Positions 9,286-17,567 of a DNA stretch of 44,930 bases are shown here, piece by piece. A program made the position numbers and the translations under genes. Every line of letters begins with the position of its first letter. Position 1 is the first letter of the stretch. The notes under the pieces were generated by a model, which was given only the letters and a program-made list of their open reading frames with translations, was not told where the DNA came from and ran no database searches. Source of the DNA: Roseomonas sp. E05 (GTDB lineage: Bacteria > Pseudomonadota > Alphaproteobacteria > Acetobacterales > Acetobacteraceae); the NCBI RefSeq assembly GCF_030063475.1, contig NZ_JASIRT010000040.1:1-44930 (forward strand), in the 5' to 3' direction.

Positions 9286-9951
9286 GTGCGCATCCTGCTG
9301 GTCGAAGACGACGAGCTGTTGCTGGACGGCATCAAGGCCGGATTGTCGCTGCATGGCCTTGAGGCCGAGGCGGTCGGCACCTGCGAGGATGCGCGCGCCG
9401 CGCTGCGCGCCAGCCGCTTCGAGGCCGTGGTCCTTGACCTGATGCTGCCGGACGGCTCGGGCCTTTCGGTCCTGCGCGAGATGCGCGGGCGCGGCGACAC
9501 CACCCCCGTGCTCCTGCTGACCGCGCGGGACGCCGTGGACGACCGGATCGCCGGGCTCGACACCGGCGCGGACGACTATCTCGGTAAGCCTTTCGATCTC
9601 GACGAAGTCGCCGCGCGGCTGCGCGCCATCACTCGCCGTGCCCAGGGGCGTTCCACCCCCCTGCTCACCTGGCGCGATCTCACGCTCGACCCAGCCCGCC
9701 GCTCGCTGGAGCGGGAGGGCCGGCCCGTCGCTCTCTCCCGCCGGGAGTTCGCCATCCTGGAGGCGCTGATGGAACGTCCCGGCGTTATCCTGTCCAAGGA
9801 CCGGCTGCAGGAACGGCTCTATGGCTGGCAGGAGGAGGTGGAGAGCAATGCTCTGGAGGTGCACGTCCACAACCTCCGCGCCAAGGTTGGGCGGGACGTC
9901 GTCCAGACCGTGCGCGGCCTCGGCTACCGGCTTGGGGGCGAAGTCCTGTGA
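9286..9951 (+). CDS. OmpR-family response regulator (QseB/PmrA-like)
   Basis: 221-residue two-component regulator. The receiver domain starts MRILLVEDDE, with phospho-acceptor Asp51 in VVLDLMLPDGSG, the Thr switch in LLLTARD and Lys in YLGKPFDLDE. A winged-helix DNA-binding domain follows (about 128-218: LSRREFAILEALMERPG, NALEVHVHNLRAKVG, TVRGLGYRLG). The order and wing match the QseB/PmrA/TctD subgroup. Translation starts at GTG 9286 behind GAGAGAGGA. The stop overlaps the GTG of the sensor kinase (GTGA), so the pair is coupled. Target genes are probably scsB/scsC directly downstream, with copper or thiol stress as the signal (inference). Confidence 0.92.
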   Translation: MRILLVEDDELLLDGIKAGLSLHGLEAEAVGTCEDARAALRASRFEAVVLDLMLPDGSGLSVLREMRGRGDTTPVLLLTARDAVDDRIAGLDTGADDYLGKPFDLDEVAARLRAITRRAQGRSTPLLTWRDLTLDPARRSLEREGRPVALSRREFAILEALMERPGVILSKDRLQERLYGWQEEVESNALEVHVHNLRAKVGRDVVQTVRGLGYRLGGEVL

Positions 9952-11348
9952 GCTCGATCAGGGCTCGGCTCTTCCTGCTCCTCACCGCGGCGACCGGCCT
10001 GGTCTGGCTGTTGGCGGCGGCCTGGATCTTCATCAGCACGCAACGGGAACTCGGGCGCACGCTCGACGCCCGCCTGGTCGAGGCGGGTCGCATGGTCGCC
10101 TCCCTTGTGGCGGGGCAGCAGATCGATCCCGGCACCGCGGCGCAGGTCTCGCCGCCGCCGCAGAGCGGCTACGCGCGGCAGCTCTCCTGCCAGATCTGGT
10201 CGCTCGACGGCCGCCTGCTCGGGCGCTCCTCGGGCGCCCCGGACGCGGAGCTCACGACCTCCGGTAGCGGCCTTTCCGAGACCGTCATCGACGGCGAACG
10301 CTGGCGGGTCTTCGCGGTCGAGGATCCGGCGCAGCGCGTGCGGATCCTGGTGGGCGACAACCTCAAGGTCCGCGACCGCCTGGTCCGCGACGTGATCCTC
10401 GGCCTGCTGCTTCCCGCCGCGCTGGTTCTCCCGGTGCTCGCCGGTCTGATCTGGCTCGGCGTTGGCCGTGGCTTGGCGCCCCTGCGCCGCCTCGCGGACG
10501 CCCTGGGCAGCCGCGACGCCGAGGACTTCGGCCCCGTCCGGGTCGCCGCGGACGCTCCCGAGATCCGTCCCGTGCTGCACGCGCTGGACGGGCTCTTCGG
10601 GCGGGTGACGGAGGCGCGGGAGCGGGAGCGGCAGTTCATCGCCTTCGCCGCCCACGAACTGCGGACGCCACTCGCAGGGCTGCGGACGCAGGCGCAGGTC
10701 GCCCTGGCCGCGCGGGACGAGGCCATGCGGACGCAGGCCCTCCGGCAGATCCTGGTGGCGGTGGACCGGACCTCCCGACTGGTGCGGCAACTGCTCGACC
10801 TCTCACGGCTCGAAGCCGAGAGCACGACCCCGCCGGCCGAATGGGTGGATCTCGGCGCGCTTCTGGCCGCGCTCGGCCAGGAGCTGGCGTCCCCGTGCAA
10901 GGTTCGCGACGTCACGCTGGCGATGGAGCCGGACCTGGGCGGCGTGCAGGTGCTGGCGAACGAGGCGCTGCTCTTCACCGCGCTGCGCAATCTCGCGGAG
11001 AACGCCGTGCAGCACAGCCCCTCCGGGGGGCGCGTGACCTGGTCGCTGCGCGTGGAAGGAGCGGAGGCCGCGCTCGCGATCGAGGACGAGGGACCGGGCA
11101 TCCCCGCCGACGAGCTTGAGATGGTGCGGCGGCGCTTCTTCCGGGGACGGCAGCGCAACGGGACGGGCACCGGCCTGGGCCTCTCCATCGCGGAGCTCGC
11201 GCTGCGGCGCTGCGGGGCGGCGTTGCGGCTGCGCAACCGCCCGGGAGGCGGGTTGCGGGCGGAGGTCGTGATCGAGGCGGCGCGCCTGCAACTGTCCGCA
11301 GTGGCACCGGAGCCGGAGAAATCCATCAAAGGTTGGCAGGAATCATGA
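9948..11348 (+). CDS. Sensor histidine kinase (QseC-like)
   Basis: 466 residues. Transmembrane segment 1 at about 8-30, a periplasmic sensor region of roughly 110 residues (with one Cys in QLSCQIW), a second membrane helix near 148-170, a HAMP-like linker, then the phospho-acceptor His236 in FIAFAAHELRTPLAGL. The ATPase domain has NLAENAVQHSP (N box), DEGPGIP (G1) and GTGLGLSIAELAL (G2). It is the membrane partner of the regulator upstream. Start GTG 9948 overlaps the regulator stop, and its own stop overlaps the scsB ATG (ATGA), so regulator, kinase and ScsB are one translationally coupled unit. Confidence 0.92.
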   Translation: MSSIRARLFLLLTAATGLVWLLAAAWIFISTQRELGRTLDARLVEAGRMVASLVAGQQIDPGTAAQVSPPPQSGYARQLSCQIWSLDGRLLGRSSGAPDAELTTSGSGLSETVIDGERWRVFAVEDPAQRVRILVGDNLKVRDRLVRDVILGLLLPAALVLPVLAGLIWLGVGRGLAPLRRLADALGSRDAEDFGPVRVAADAPEIRPVLHALDGLFGRVTEARERERQFIAFAAHELRTPLAGLRTQAQVALAARDEAMRTQALRQILVAVDRTSRLVRQLLDLSRLEAESTTPPAEWVDLGALLAALGQELASPCKVRDVTLAMEPDLGGVQVLANEALLFTALRNLAENAVQHSPSGGRVTWSLRVEGAEAALAIEDEGPGIPADELEMVRRRFFRGRQRNGTGTGLGLSIAELALRRCGAALRLRNRPGGGLRAEVVIEAARLQLSAVAPEPEKSIKGWQES

Positions 11349-13555
11349 AGCTTCTATCTGGCGCCGGTAGGCCGCCCGCCACGCGACCCGCCCCGGGGCG
11401 CCGCGAAGGCCGCGTTTGGCCCTCATGGGCCGTTGCGCTGGCGCTGTCCGCCCTGCTGGGCTGCGTGTCCTCCCTCGTGCCGCAAGCCGCCACAGCCGCC
11501 GAGCCGGTGGTTTCGCCGGGCGCCACGGTCCGACTGCTTGAGGGCGGGGCGGACACGTCCGGCACGGCGCGGTTTGGCCTGGAGATCGACCTTGAGCCGG
11601 GCTGGAAGACCTATTGGCGCTCGCCCGGCGAGGGCGGCTTCCCTCCCGAGATCGACTTCACTGGATCGACAAACCTGACCGACGCAACGGTGCTGTGGCC
11701 CGCGCCCCACCGACAGACCTTCCTTGGTTTCGAGACGATCGGCTACGGCGGCAAGCTCGTCCTGCCCATCGACGCCCGCCTTGCTGACCCGGCCGCCCCC
11801 GCCCGCCTGGACCTGAAGGGCGCACTCTACGTCTGCAGCGACATCTGCACCCGCGTGGACATCGCCTTCGACGCCGTCGTCCGGGCAGGCGTGGCGGGTG
11901 AGCCAAGCGCCGCAGAGCGCATCGCGGCGTTCCGCAGCAAGGTGCCGGATGACGGCGCCGCCAGTGGGATGGCCATCGCGGGAGCGGGTTTCGTGCAGAC
12001 CCCTGCCGGACCGGCGCTCCAGGCCGTGGCGACAGCGCGGGACGCCTTCAGGGCGCCGGACCTCCTCGTGGAAACCGACCCGCCGCTGGCCTTCGGCGCG
12101 CCCCAGGCGCGCTTCGCGGATGACCGGCGCCGCGTCGAGCTCACCCTGCTCCTGGCGCAGCCGCTTCCGGCCGGAGCGACACTGGCCGGGACGTCCGCCC
12201 GCCTGACGCTCCTCGACGGCGAGCGGGCCATGGAAGCGAGGGAACCCATCTCCGACGGGCCGATGGTCGGAGGCGATGCGGGAGGCTGGCAGCCGGAGGG
12301 GGGGCCTGGCCTCGTGGCTCTGGCCGGCATGCTGGCCACCGCGCTGCTCGGCGGCCTGATCCTGAACCTCATGCCCTGCGTGCTGCCGGTCCTGTCGCTC
12401 AAGCTGATCTCCGTCGCGCGGCACGGCGGGACGGCGCCGCGCGAGGTCCGCCTCGGCTTCCTCGCCTCAGCGGCGGGAATCCTCGCCTCCTTCCTCGTCC
12501 TCGCCACGGCCATGGCGGGCCTGAAGGCGGCGGGCGCCGCCGTCGGCTGGGGCATCCAGTTCCAGCAGCCGCTGTTCCTTGTCCTATTGGTGCTGCTCCT
12601 CACACTGTTCGCGCTGAACCTGCTCGGGGCCTTCGAGATCCCTCTGCCCCGCCGTCTGGCGGACCTGATCGGCGGGCGGGGCTTTGGCGCAGGCGGATCG
12701 CTCGCCGGTCACTTCGCGACCGGCGCCTTCGCTACGCTCCTGGCGACGCCCTGCTCGGCTCCCTTCCTCGGCACCGCCGTGGGCTTCGCTCTGGCCCGGG
12801 GACCGGTGGAGATCTACGCGGTCTTCGCCGCCCTCGGCCTGGGGCTCGCCCTGCCCTACCTGCTGGTCGCCGCCCTTCCCCGCCTGGCCGCGCGGCTGCC
12901 GAAGCCCGGCCGATGGATGCTGGCCCTGCGCAGGCTCCTCTCCGTTCCGCTGGCGCTCACGGCGGCCTGGCTGCTTTCGGTCCTCGCCGCGCAGGTCGGG
13001 TCTGCCGCGGCTTTCCTTGTCGTGGCGCTGATGGTGGCACTGGCCCTGACCCTCTGGGGCGCGGGCGGCGGCCAGGCGCGGAGCGGCCGCCTCGCCGCCC
13101 TGACGGTGGCCGCCCTCGCCGCGGCCGCCTTCCTGACCCCGCTCGCAGCCAGCCGCGGCCCTGCCGCCGCCGACGCGGCGCCGCGGGCCGCCGCGGGGTT
13201 AGACTGGGTCCGCTTCGACACGGGCGAGATCGGCCGCCGGGTCGGGGCGGGCGAGGTGGTGTTCGTGGACGTCACCGCGGACTGGTGCATCACCTGCAAG
13301 GTCAACGAGCGCGTCGTCCTCGCCGACGCGGCGGTGGGCCGCCGCCTCGCGGCCGGGGATGTCACCCCCATGCTCGCCGACTGGACCCGGCCGGACCCCG
13401 CGATCACCGCCTACCTCCAGGGCTTCGGCCGCTACGGCATCCCGTTCACCGCCGTGTACGGGCCAGCGGCGCCGGACGGCATCGTCCTGCCGGAGCTGCT
13501 GACGAAGGAGCGCGTCCTCGAGGCACTGGATGCCGCCGCTGGCCGCCCGTCCTGA
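11345..13555 (+). CDS. scsB: ScsB-like protein-disulfide reductase (DsbD family)
   Basis: 736-residue membrane electron conduit that carries reducing power from cytoplasmic thioredoxin to periplasmic proteins. An N-terminal signal/anchor (about 28-48) is followed by a large periplasmic DsbD-N-type domain (PGWKTYWRSPGEGGFPPEI, Cys pair in YVCSDICTR at about 163/167). Eight or so membrane helices carry the transfer pair Cys345 (LNLMPCVLPVLSLK) and Cys470 (LLATPCSAPFLG). The C-terminal thioredoxin domain has DWCITCK (648/651). All three redox pairs are therefore present. The extended N-terminal domain fits ScsB rather than classical DsbD. Start chosen at ATG 11345 (overlap with the kinase stop); a TTG at 11333 would add four residues. 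ScsC lies 34 bases downstream. Confidence 0.88.
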   Translation: MKLLSGAGRPPATRPAPGRREGRVWPSWAVALALSALLGCVSSLVPQAATAAEPVVSPGATVRLLEGGADTSGTARFGLEIDLEPGWKTYWRSPGEGGFPPEIDFTGSTNLTDATVLWPAPHRQTFLGFETIGYGGKLVLPIDARLADPAAPARLDLKGALYVCSDICTRVDIAFDAVVRAGVAGEPSAAERIAAFRSKVPDDGAASGMAIAGAGFVQTPAGPALQAVATARDAFRAPDLLVETDPPLAFGAPQARFADDRRRVELTLLLAQPLPAGATLAGTSARLTLLDGERAMEAREPISDGPMVGGDAGGWQPEGGPGLVALAGMLATALLGGLILNLMPCVLPVLSLKLISVARHGGTAPREVRLGFLASAAGILASFLVLATAMAGLKAAGAAVGWGIQFQQPLFLVLLVLLLTLFALNLLGAFEIPLPRRLADLIGGRGFGAGGSLAGHFATGAFATLLATPCSAPFLGTAVGFALARGPVEIYAVFAALGLGLALPYLLVAALPRLAARLPKPGRWMLALRRLLSVPLALTAAWLLSVLAAQVGSAAAFLVVALMVALALTLWGAGGGQARSGRLAALTVAALAAAAFLTPLAASRGPAAADAAPRAAAGLDWVRFDTGEIGRRVGAGEVVFVDVTADWCITCKVNERVVLADAAVGRRLAAGDVTPMLADWTRPDPAITAYLQGFGRYGIPFTAVYGPAAPDGIVLPELLTKERVLEALDAAAGRPS

Positions 13556-13589
13556 TTCCATCACCACCGACAACAGGAGGACGCACCGC

Positions 13590-14261
13590 ATGAAGCGTCG
13601 CACCATCGTCTCCACCGCCCTGGGCGGCACCGCGCTCCTCGGCGCATCGGCCGCCTGGCTTTTCAGCCGCCCCGGGGCGCCCGCCGCCGAGGCGGCCACG
13701 CCCCCGCCGCAGGGCGGGGAGATGGGCCTGGGGGACCTGGTCCGCGGCCCGGGCGCCGTCGTGCTCGGCAATCCGGCGGGGGACGTCACCATCATCGAGT
13801 TCTTCGACTACCGCTGCCCCTACTGCCGCCGGATGCATCCCATGCTCAAGCGCCTCCTTGCGGAGGATCACGGCATCCGCTTCGTCGCGAAGGAATGGCC
13901 GGTCTTCGGCGGGCCGTCGGTGACCGCCGCGAAGATCGCCTTAGCGGCGGATTGGCAGGGCAACTACGCGGCGGTGCACCAGGCGCTGATGGAGCATGAG
14001 GGCACGCTCGACGAGGCGAAGGTGCGGGCGCTGGCGGAACAGGCGGGCGCGGACATGGCGCGGATGGATGCCGACCTGTCCGGGCGCGGCGCCGAGCTGG
14101 ACGCCATGCTCGGGCAGGTGGCGGCGCAGGCGCATGCCCTGGGCCTGCGGGGGACGCCCTCCTTCATCATCGGCACCTACCTGGTGCCGGGCGCGCTGGC
14201 CTACGACGACCTCGTGCAGGTCGTCGGCGAGGCACGGACGAAGGCGCCGTCGCGGGGGTAA
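13590..14261 (+). CDS. scsC: ScsC-like periplasmic thiol:disulfide protein (DsbA family)
   Basis: 223 residues with an N-terminal signal/anchor (RRTIVSTALGGTALLGASAA) and a DsbA-type thioredoxin fold. The active site is FFDYRCPYCRRMHP, Cys76-Pro-Tyr-Cys79, and the cis-proline loop is LRGTPSFIIG. A Cys-Pro-Tyr-Cys centre next to ScsB fits ScsC, a periplasmic isomerase/reductase kept reduced by ScsB, often involved in copper tolerance. AGGAGG at 13575-13580 selects the ATG at 13590 over an in-frame ATG 60 bases upstream inside scsB. It is the last gene of the two-component/Scs operon; a strong hairpin follows. Confidence 0.88.
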   Translation: MKRRTIVSTALGGTALLGASAAWLFSRPGAPAAEAATPPPQGGEMGLGDLVRGPGAVVLGNPAGDVTIIEFFDYRCPYCRRMHPMLKRLLAEDHGIRFVAKEWPVFGGPSVTAAKIALAADWQGNYAAVHQALMEHEGTLDEAKVRALAEQAGADMARMDADLSGRGAELDAMLGQVAAQAHALGLRGTPSFIIGTYLVPGALAYDDLVQVVGEARTKAPSRG

Positions 14262-14270
14262 GAGGGGGGT

Positions 14271-14290
14271 GGCCCCGGGATGCCGGGGCC
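14271..14290 (+). terminator. GC-rich hairpin after scsC
   Basis: Perfect 8-bp stem GGCCCCGG (14271-14278) and CCGGGGCC (14283-14290) with a GATG loop, nine bases after the scsC stop. There is no T-run after it, so it is a candidate terminator or 3'-end stabiliser rather than a textbook intrinsic terminator. A second, imperfect GC stem follows at about 14293-14315. The 278-base gap to the next gene otherwise holds only the promoter at 14504-14533. Confidence 0.4.
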
Positions 14291-14503
14291 CGTGGGCGCG
14301 GCCGCAGGCCGCCCCTCCTCCCAGGCTGTCATGGCGAGGCCTCCCGTGGTGGCCTTCTTGGGGATTCCTTTGATGCGATCCGTAGCTTACGAGCGCGGCG
14401 AAGGACCGCCCTCCCTGAGATCCTGGCGCGGAATGCCGTGCCCGATGTACGGAGCCAAGCAGCGCTGTACGGCCAAGATGGTTGTGAAGCAGGCGTGCCG
14501 AAC

Positions 14504-14533
14504 TTGTCGCGTAAAACCGCCAACTCCTATAGA
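14504..14533 (+). promoter_or_regulatory. Sigma-70-like promoter before the small Cys-rich protein
   Basis: TTGTCG (14504-14509) and TATAGA (14528-14533) with an 18-base spacer. The -10 box ends only six bases before the ATG at 14540, so the transcript would begin at or next to the start codon; see findings. Confidence 0.4.
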
Positions 14534-14539
14534 CCAGCC

Positions 14540-14911
14540 ATGGGCATGACCCTTCTCCGGCGCCTGCTGCTCGTGCTGACCGCCCTGGCCTTCGTGCTGG
14601 GAGTGGCGCTGCCGGGCGTTGCGCTGGCGGTACCTGAAAAGGTCGCGGCGGGTGGCCTGACATCGGCCGGAAGCGCTGCTCAGCCTCACGATCCCTGTTG
14701 CGGCGAGGCTCCCTCCGGTCCGGCCGGGAGCAAGATGATGTCCTGCGGCGGCGCGGCCTACGCGGGCGCCATGGCTGACGTCGCCTTCCCGCCGCTCCCC
14801 GACCGCCGGTCCTTTGCCGTGCTTGAGTATCCGACACAGGCCTATCCGGGCTTGGCGGGCCTGATTCTTCCGCCAGATCCGTTCCCACCCCGGCTGAACA
14901 TCCTCGTCTAA
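14540..14911 (+). CDS. Small exported Cys/Met-containing hypothetical protein
   Basis: 123 residues with a clear Sec signal peptide (GMTLLRRLLLVLTALAFVLG, cleavage near ALAVPE). The mature part contains DPCCGEAP, then KMMSCGGAAY, and ends PPLPDRRSF to PPDPFPPRLNILV. I do not recognise a characterised family. The Cys and Met cluster and the place beside ScsB/ScsC suggest a metal-exposed periplasmic protein, perhaps like the DUF2946 type of copper-locus proteins (inference, weak). The frame is open upstream to 14438, but that stretch has no ribosome site and the signal peptide starts at 14540. No Shine-Dalgarno is visible before it. Confidence 0.6.
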   Translation: MGMTLLRRLLLVLTALAFVLGVALPGVALAVPEKVAAGGLTSAGSAAQPHDPCCGEAPSGPAGSKMMSCGGAAYAGAMADVAFPPLPDRRSFAVLEYPTQAYPGLAGLILPPDPFPPRLNILV

Positions 14912-14998
14912 CCGCACCCGACTGAGCGGGCGCGGCAGGATTTCCATGCCCGCAGGCGCCGTCCTTGGCCTGCCACGCGGGCACGACGAGGACGGATC

Positions 14999-15268
14999 AT
15001 GCCTACAATTCCCTCCCCTGCGCTGCGCCGCCGGGACCCCCTCACCGCGGGCGGCACGTTCGCCGTCGTGACGCCCCTTCGGCGCACGAAGGCCGCGGCA
15101 CCTACTGATACCCTCCAACCGAAGCCCACGCCGGGCTGCGCGGCTGCCCTTGGCGGCGGTGCTTCCGGGACGGTGGTCGGGACTGATGCGGCGACGGCTC
15201 CCGCCCTCGCGTTCCGCGCCGCGGTGCGGAACAGCCTGGACCAGGACGTGAGGAGGCATGTCCGATGA
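14999..15268 (+). CDS. Small hypothetical protein coupled to the acyltransferase
   Basis: 89 codons from ATG 14999, behind GAGGAC. No domain, signal peptide or membrane helix is evident; the sequence is Ala/Thr/Pro-rich. The only support is position: its stop overlaps the acyltransferase start (ATGA at 15265-15268), as in translational coupling, and it fills the gap between two genes on the same strand. It could equally be a chance open frame. Confidence 0.3.
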   Translation: MPTIPSPALRRRDPLTAGGTFAVVTPLRRTKAAAPTDTLQPKPTPGCAAALGGGASGTVVGTDAATAPALAFRAAVRNSLDQDVRRHVR

Positions 15269-16497
15269 AGGGATGGGCTGCCGAGCCGGAGCGACCTTCC
15301 GGCACCGTCGCGGTCGCGTCCCAAGAACCGGGTAGCCGGAGATGGGACGACCTGGACCAGCTTCGGGCCATCCTGATGCTGGCGGGCATCCCGTACCATG
15401 TGGGTCTCGTCTACGCGTCCCACGCCACCTGGATCGTTGATTCGCCGGACGAATCGCAGGCCATGACCTGGCTCGTCCAGTTCAGCCACACTTTCCGGAT
15501 GCCCGCCTTCTTCCTGCTCGCGGGCCTCTTCGCCATGCTGCTCGTCCGCCGCCGTGGCCCGGGGCCATGGCTCGCGGGCCGCATGAAGCGGATCGGCATT
15601 CCGCTGGCCACGTCCCTGGTGCTGGTCAGCCCCCTCATGGTCATGGCGAGCGCCGTCTCCCAGGGAGGCTTCGGGAACGCCGTTCCCGCTCTCCTGGCAG
15701 AACTCCGAAACCCCTCGGCCAACTGGACCGTCCACCTCTGGTTCCTGATCTACCTGCTGCCTTACTGCGGCCTGTTCGCGGGCCTCTACGCGCTCACCGG
15801 TCCCGCGCGGGTCGAGCGGGCCACGGCCGCCATCCACAGTGTCCTGGCCCGGCGCCCGCTGCTGGCCTGGGCGGCGCTCATCGGCATGGGCCTGGCAACC
15901 GTCGCGGCCGCGGCCGCCGCGAAGCTCGTGGATGCCGCCTACCTGATGGGCGGCATCGTCGTCCCGGCCCAGTTTGTCGCCTGTGGGCTGATGTTCCTCG
16001 CGGGCGCCCTGATCGCATCGCGTCCGGCCTGGCTGGAGAGCTTCAGGCAGCCGAACTGGAGCGTCTGGGCTCTGGCCTTCGCCTCGGCAGCCACCATGGC
16101 GGCATTCCAGGACGATGACGGTGACCTCGGCCGGGCGGCCACCTACTTCCTCATGCCGATTGTCGGCGTCCTGTTCTCGCACGTGCTGCTCTCCGCTGCC
16201 CGCCGATGGCTCGACCGCCGGACGCGCTTCTCACGCGCCATGGTGGACGTCGCCATGACCATGTACCTCGTCCACGTCGCCTTCGTACTCTGGCTATCGG
16301 TGGCCTTCCTGGCGGTGCCATGGCCTGCCGAGGTCGAGATCGTGCTGATCATCCTGCTCTCGGCGGGAGGCTCCTACGGCTTTTGCCGTGTGGTCGCCGC
16401 CAGCCCGCTCCTGACCTACCTGTTCAATGGCACCACGCCCGGCAGCGGCAATGACCAGCCAATCGTCGGTGCGGGTGCTTCTCCTCTCCTCCGCTGA
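15265..16497 (+). CDS. Acyltransferase family 3 (OpgC-like) membrane protein
   Basis: 410 residues with about ten hydrophobic helices. The N-terminal RRWDDLDQLRAILMLAGIPYH is the acyltransferase-3 signature region (D-x-L-R...H), followed by FSHTFRMPAFFLLAGLFAM, the typical helix-3 motif. These enzymes O-acylate membrane or envelope carbohydrates; OpgC succinylates periplasmic glucans. The substrate cannot be told from the sequence. AGGAGG at 15251-15256 lies eight bases before the chosen ATG. It stands alone at the end of this block, with decayed IS5 sequence beginning about 90 bases after it. Confidence 0.85.
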   Translation: MKGWAAEPERPSGTVAVASQEPGSRRWDDLDQLRAILMLAGIPYHVGLVYASHATWIVDSPDESQAMTWLVQFSHTFRMPAFFLLAGLFAMLLVRRRGPGPWLAGRMKRIGIPLATSLVLVSPLMVMASAVSQGGFGNAVPALLAELRNPSANWTVHLWFLIYLLPYCGLFAGLYALTGPARVERATAAIHSVLARRPLLAWAALIGMGLATVAAAAAAKLVDAAYLMGGIVVPAQFVACGLMFLAGALIASRPAWLESFRQPNWSVWALAFASAATMAAFQDDDGDLGRAATYFLMPIVGVLFSHVLLSAARRWLDRRTRFSRAMVDVAMTMYLVHVAFVLWLSVAFLAVPWPAEVEIVLIILLSAGGSYGFCRVVAASPLLTYLFNGTTPGSGNDQPIVGAGASPLLR

Positions 16498-16589
16498 GCC
16501 GGGAGGCCGATGCGGGCACCAGCACGGGCAGGGCCCGGCATGCAGAGTGTGCCGGACCCTGCCTTGCGGATCAGGCTGCCAGGCGCTCG

Positions 16590-17052
16590 CTCTTCCAGCC
16601 CGCCTCGCGGAGGGCACGGTCCAGAGTGTCAGCGTCGGGGGTCTTGCCCTCCACGGCGACCTCACGTAGGTCACCTGCTGGCGCTGAATCACCCTGGCCG
16701 ATCAACAGGACCGAGCCCAGGTCGGTCGGTGCGCCGCTACCATCAAGGACGCATCCGGCGAGAGGGTCGACCTTGCCTGTGGCGACCAGGGCTGCACGGG
16801 CGAGGAACCGGCCGAGGCCTGCGGCATGGCCCTGCATGCCGTCCGTACGCCGGAGGCCAGGCGCAGTTTCGTCGTCCTGCCCCGTAGGCGGGGAGTGGAG
16901 CGTGGCTTCGCCTGGGCCACCCACTTCCGGCGCCTCGCCCGCGCCTACGAACGGCTGCCCCTGACCGTCGCAGGCCTGCACTTCGTCGCCTTCGTCACCC
17001 TCATGCTCGCAAGGCCATCGCTACCTTCGACCTGGTCCACAACACGCTCTAG
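16590..17052 (+). pseudogene. IS5-family transposase remnant (3' half)
   Basis: Degenerate copy of the element at 19951-20822, in the same orientation. From about 16590 the sequence aligns with the intact copy through the DQGCTGEEPAEACGMALHAVR stretch, the LPRRRGVERGFAWATHFRR region and AGLHFVAFVTLML. Several small indels break the frame; the last is a one-base deletion just after LML, so the final residues are out of frame. It ends with the element's terminal repeat (CAACACGCTCTAG, 17040-17052). The 5' part and left end are missing. The left boundary is approximate. Confidence 0.75.
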
Positions 17053-17498
17053 GCGCGGCGGTCCAGCTGGCGCTGCACGAAGCCCTCCAGTTCGGGGCTC
17101 TGCCAGTCGAAGCCGAGCGCCCGCGCCTTGGCGAGAGCCTCCTCCCCCGACAGCCCTTGCTCGCGGGCGGCATGCAGGATCGCGAAGGCACCGGAGCGCT
17201 TCCCGGAGGCGCAGTGAACGAGTACCGGCCCCGGCAACTCGGTCAGCTTCTGCTGGAAGGCGTCCACCTGCTCGGGCTGCGGACCCGTGGGAGCGACCGG
17301 GATGTGGGCGTAGTCCAGGCCCGCCGCGCGGGCGACCTCCCCTTCAGCCTCGGGCGGCAGGGGCTGGTTCTGCTCTCCGGCGGTCCGCAGGTTGACCACC
17401 GCCCTGAACCCCTCCTGCGAGAGGCGCTCCAACTCCCCCCGGGTCGGCTGTCCGGTGTCCACCGTCAGGCCGTCGCTGATCCTGATTCGCTGCGCCAT
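17049..17498 (-). CDS. DUF442 / Blh-type protein phosphatase-like protein
   Basis: 149 residues with a Cys-based phosphatase active-site loop HCASGKRSGA (C-x5-R) and the preceding strand GPVLVH. DUF442 domains are often fused to, or next to, persulfide dioxygenases (Blh), and here a dioxygenase lies across the divergent regulator. The role may be handling of protein persulfides or thiosulfate rather than phosphate (inference). The Met at 17498 follows AAGGAAGG and is the family start; an in-frame Met at 17534 adds 12 residues and would overlap the regulator's operator. The stop codon (TAG on this strand) is formed by the CTAG at the end of the IS5 remnant, so the C-terminus may be altered. 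Confidence 0.85.
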   Translation of the reverse strand: MAQRIRISDGLTVDTGQPTRGELERLSQEGFRAVVNLRTAGEQNQPLPPEAEGEVARAAGLDYAHIPVAPTGPQPEQVDAFQQKLTELPGPVLVHCASGKRSGAFAILHAAREQGLSGEEALAKARALGFDWQSPELEGFVQRQLDRRA

Positions 17499-17532
17499 GA
17501 GCGCCTTCCTTCTGTCGTTGAGCCTTGAAGAC

Positions 17533-17567
17533 ATATTCGTGCTCTATATATAAATGAACATGAATAT
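17533..17567. promoter_or_regulatory. Inverted-repeat operator for the BigR-like repressor
   Basis: ATATTCGTG (17533-17541) and CATGAATAT (17559-17567) are inverted repeats with one mismatch, separated by 17 AT-rich bases containing TATATATA. It fills the 55-base gap between the divergent DUF442 and ArsR genes and runs over the first codons of the regulator. BigR/SqrR proteins bind AT-rich palindromes in such divergent gaps, so autorepression and control of both directions is likely. Confidence 0.55.
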
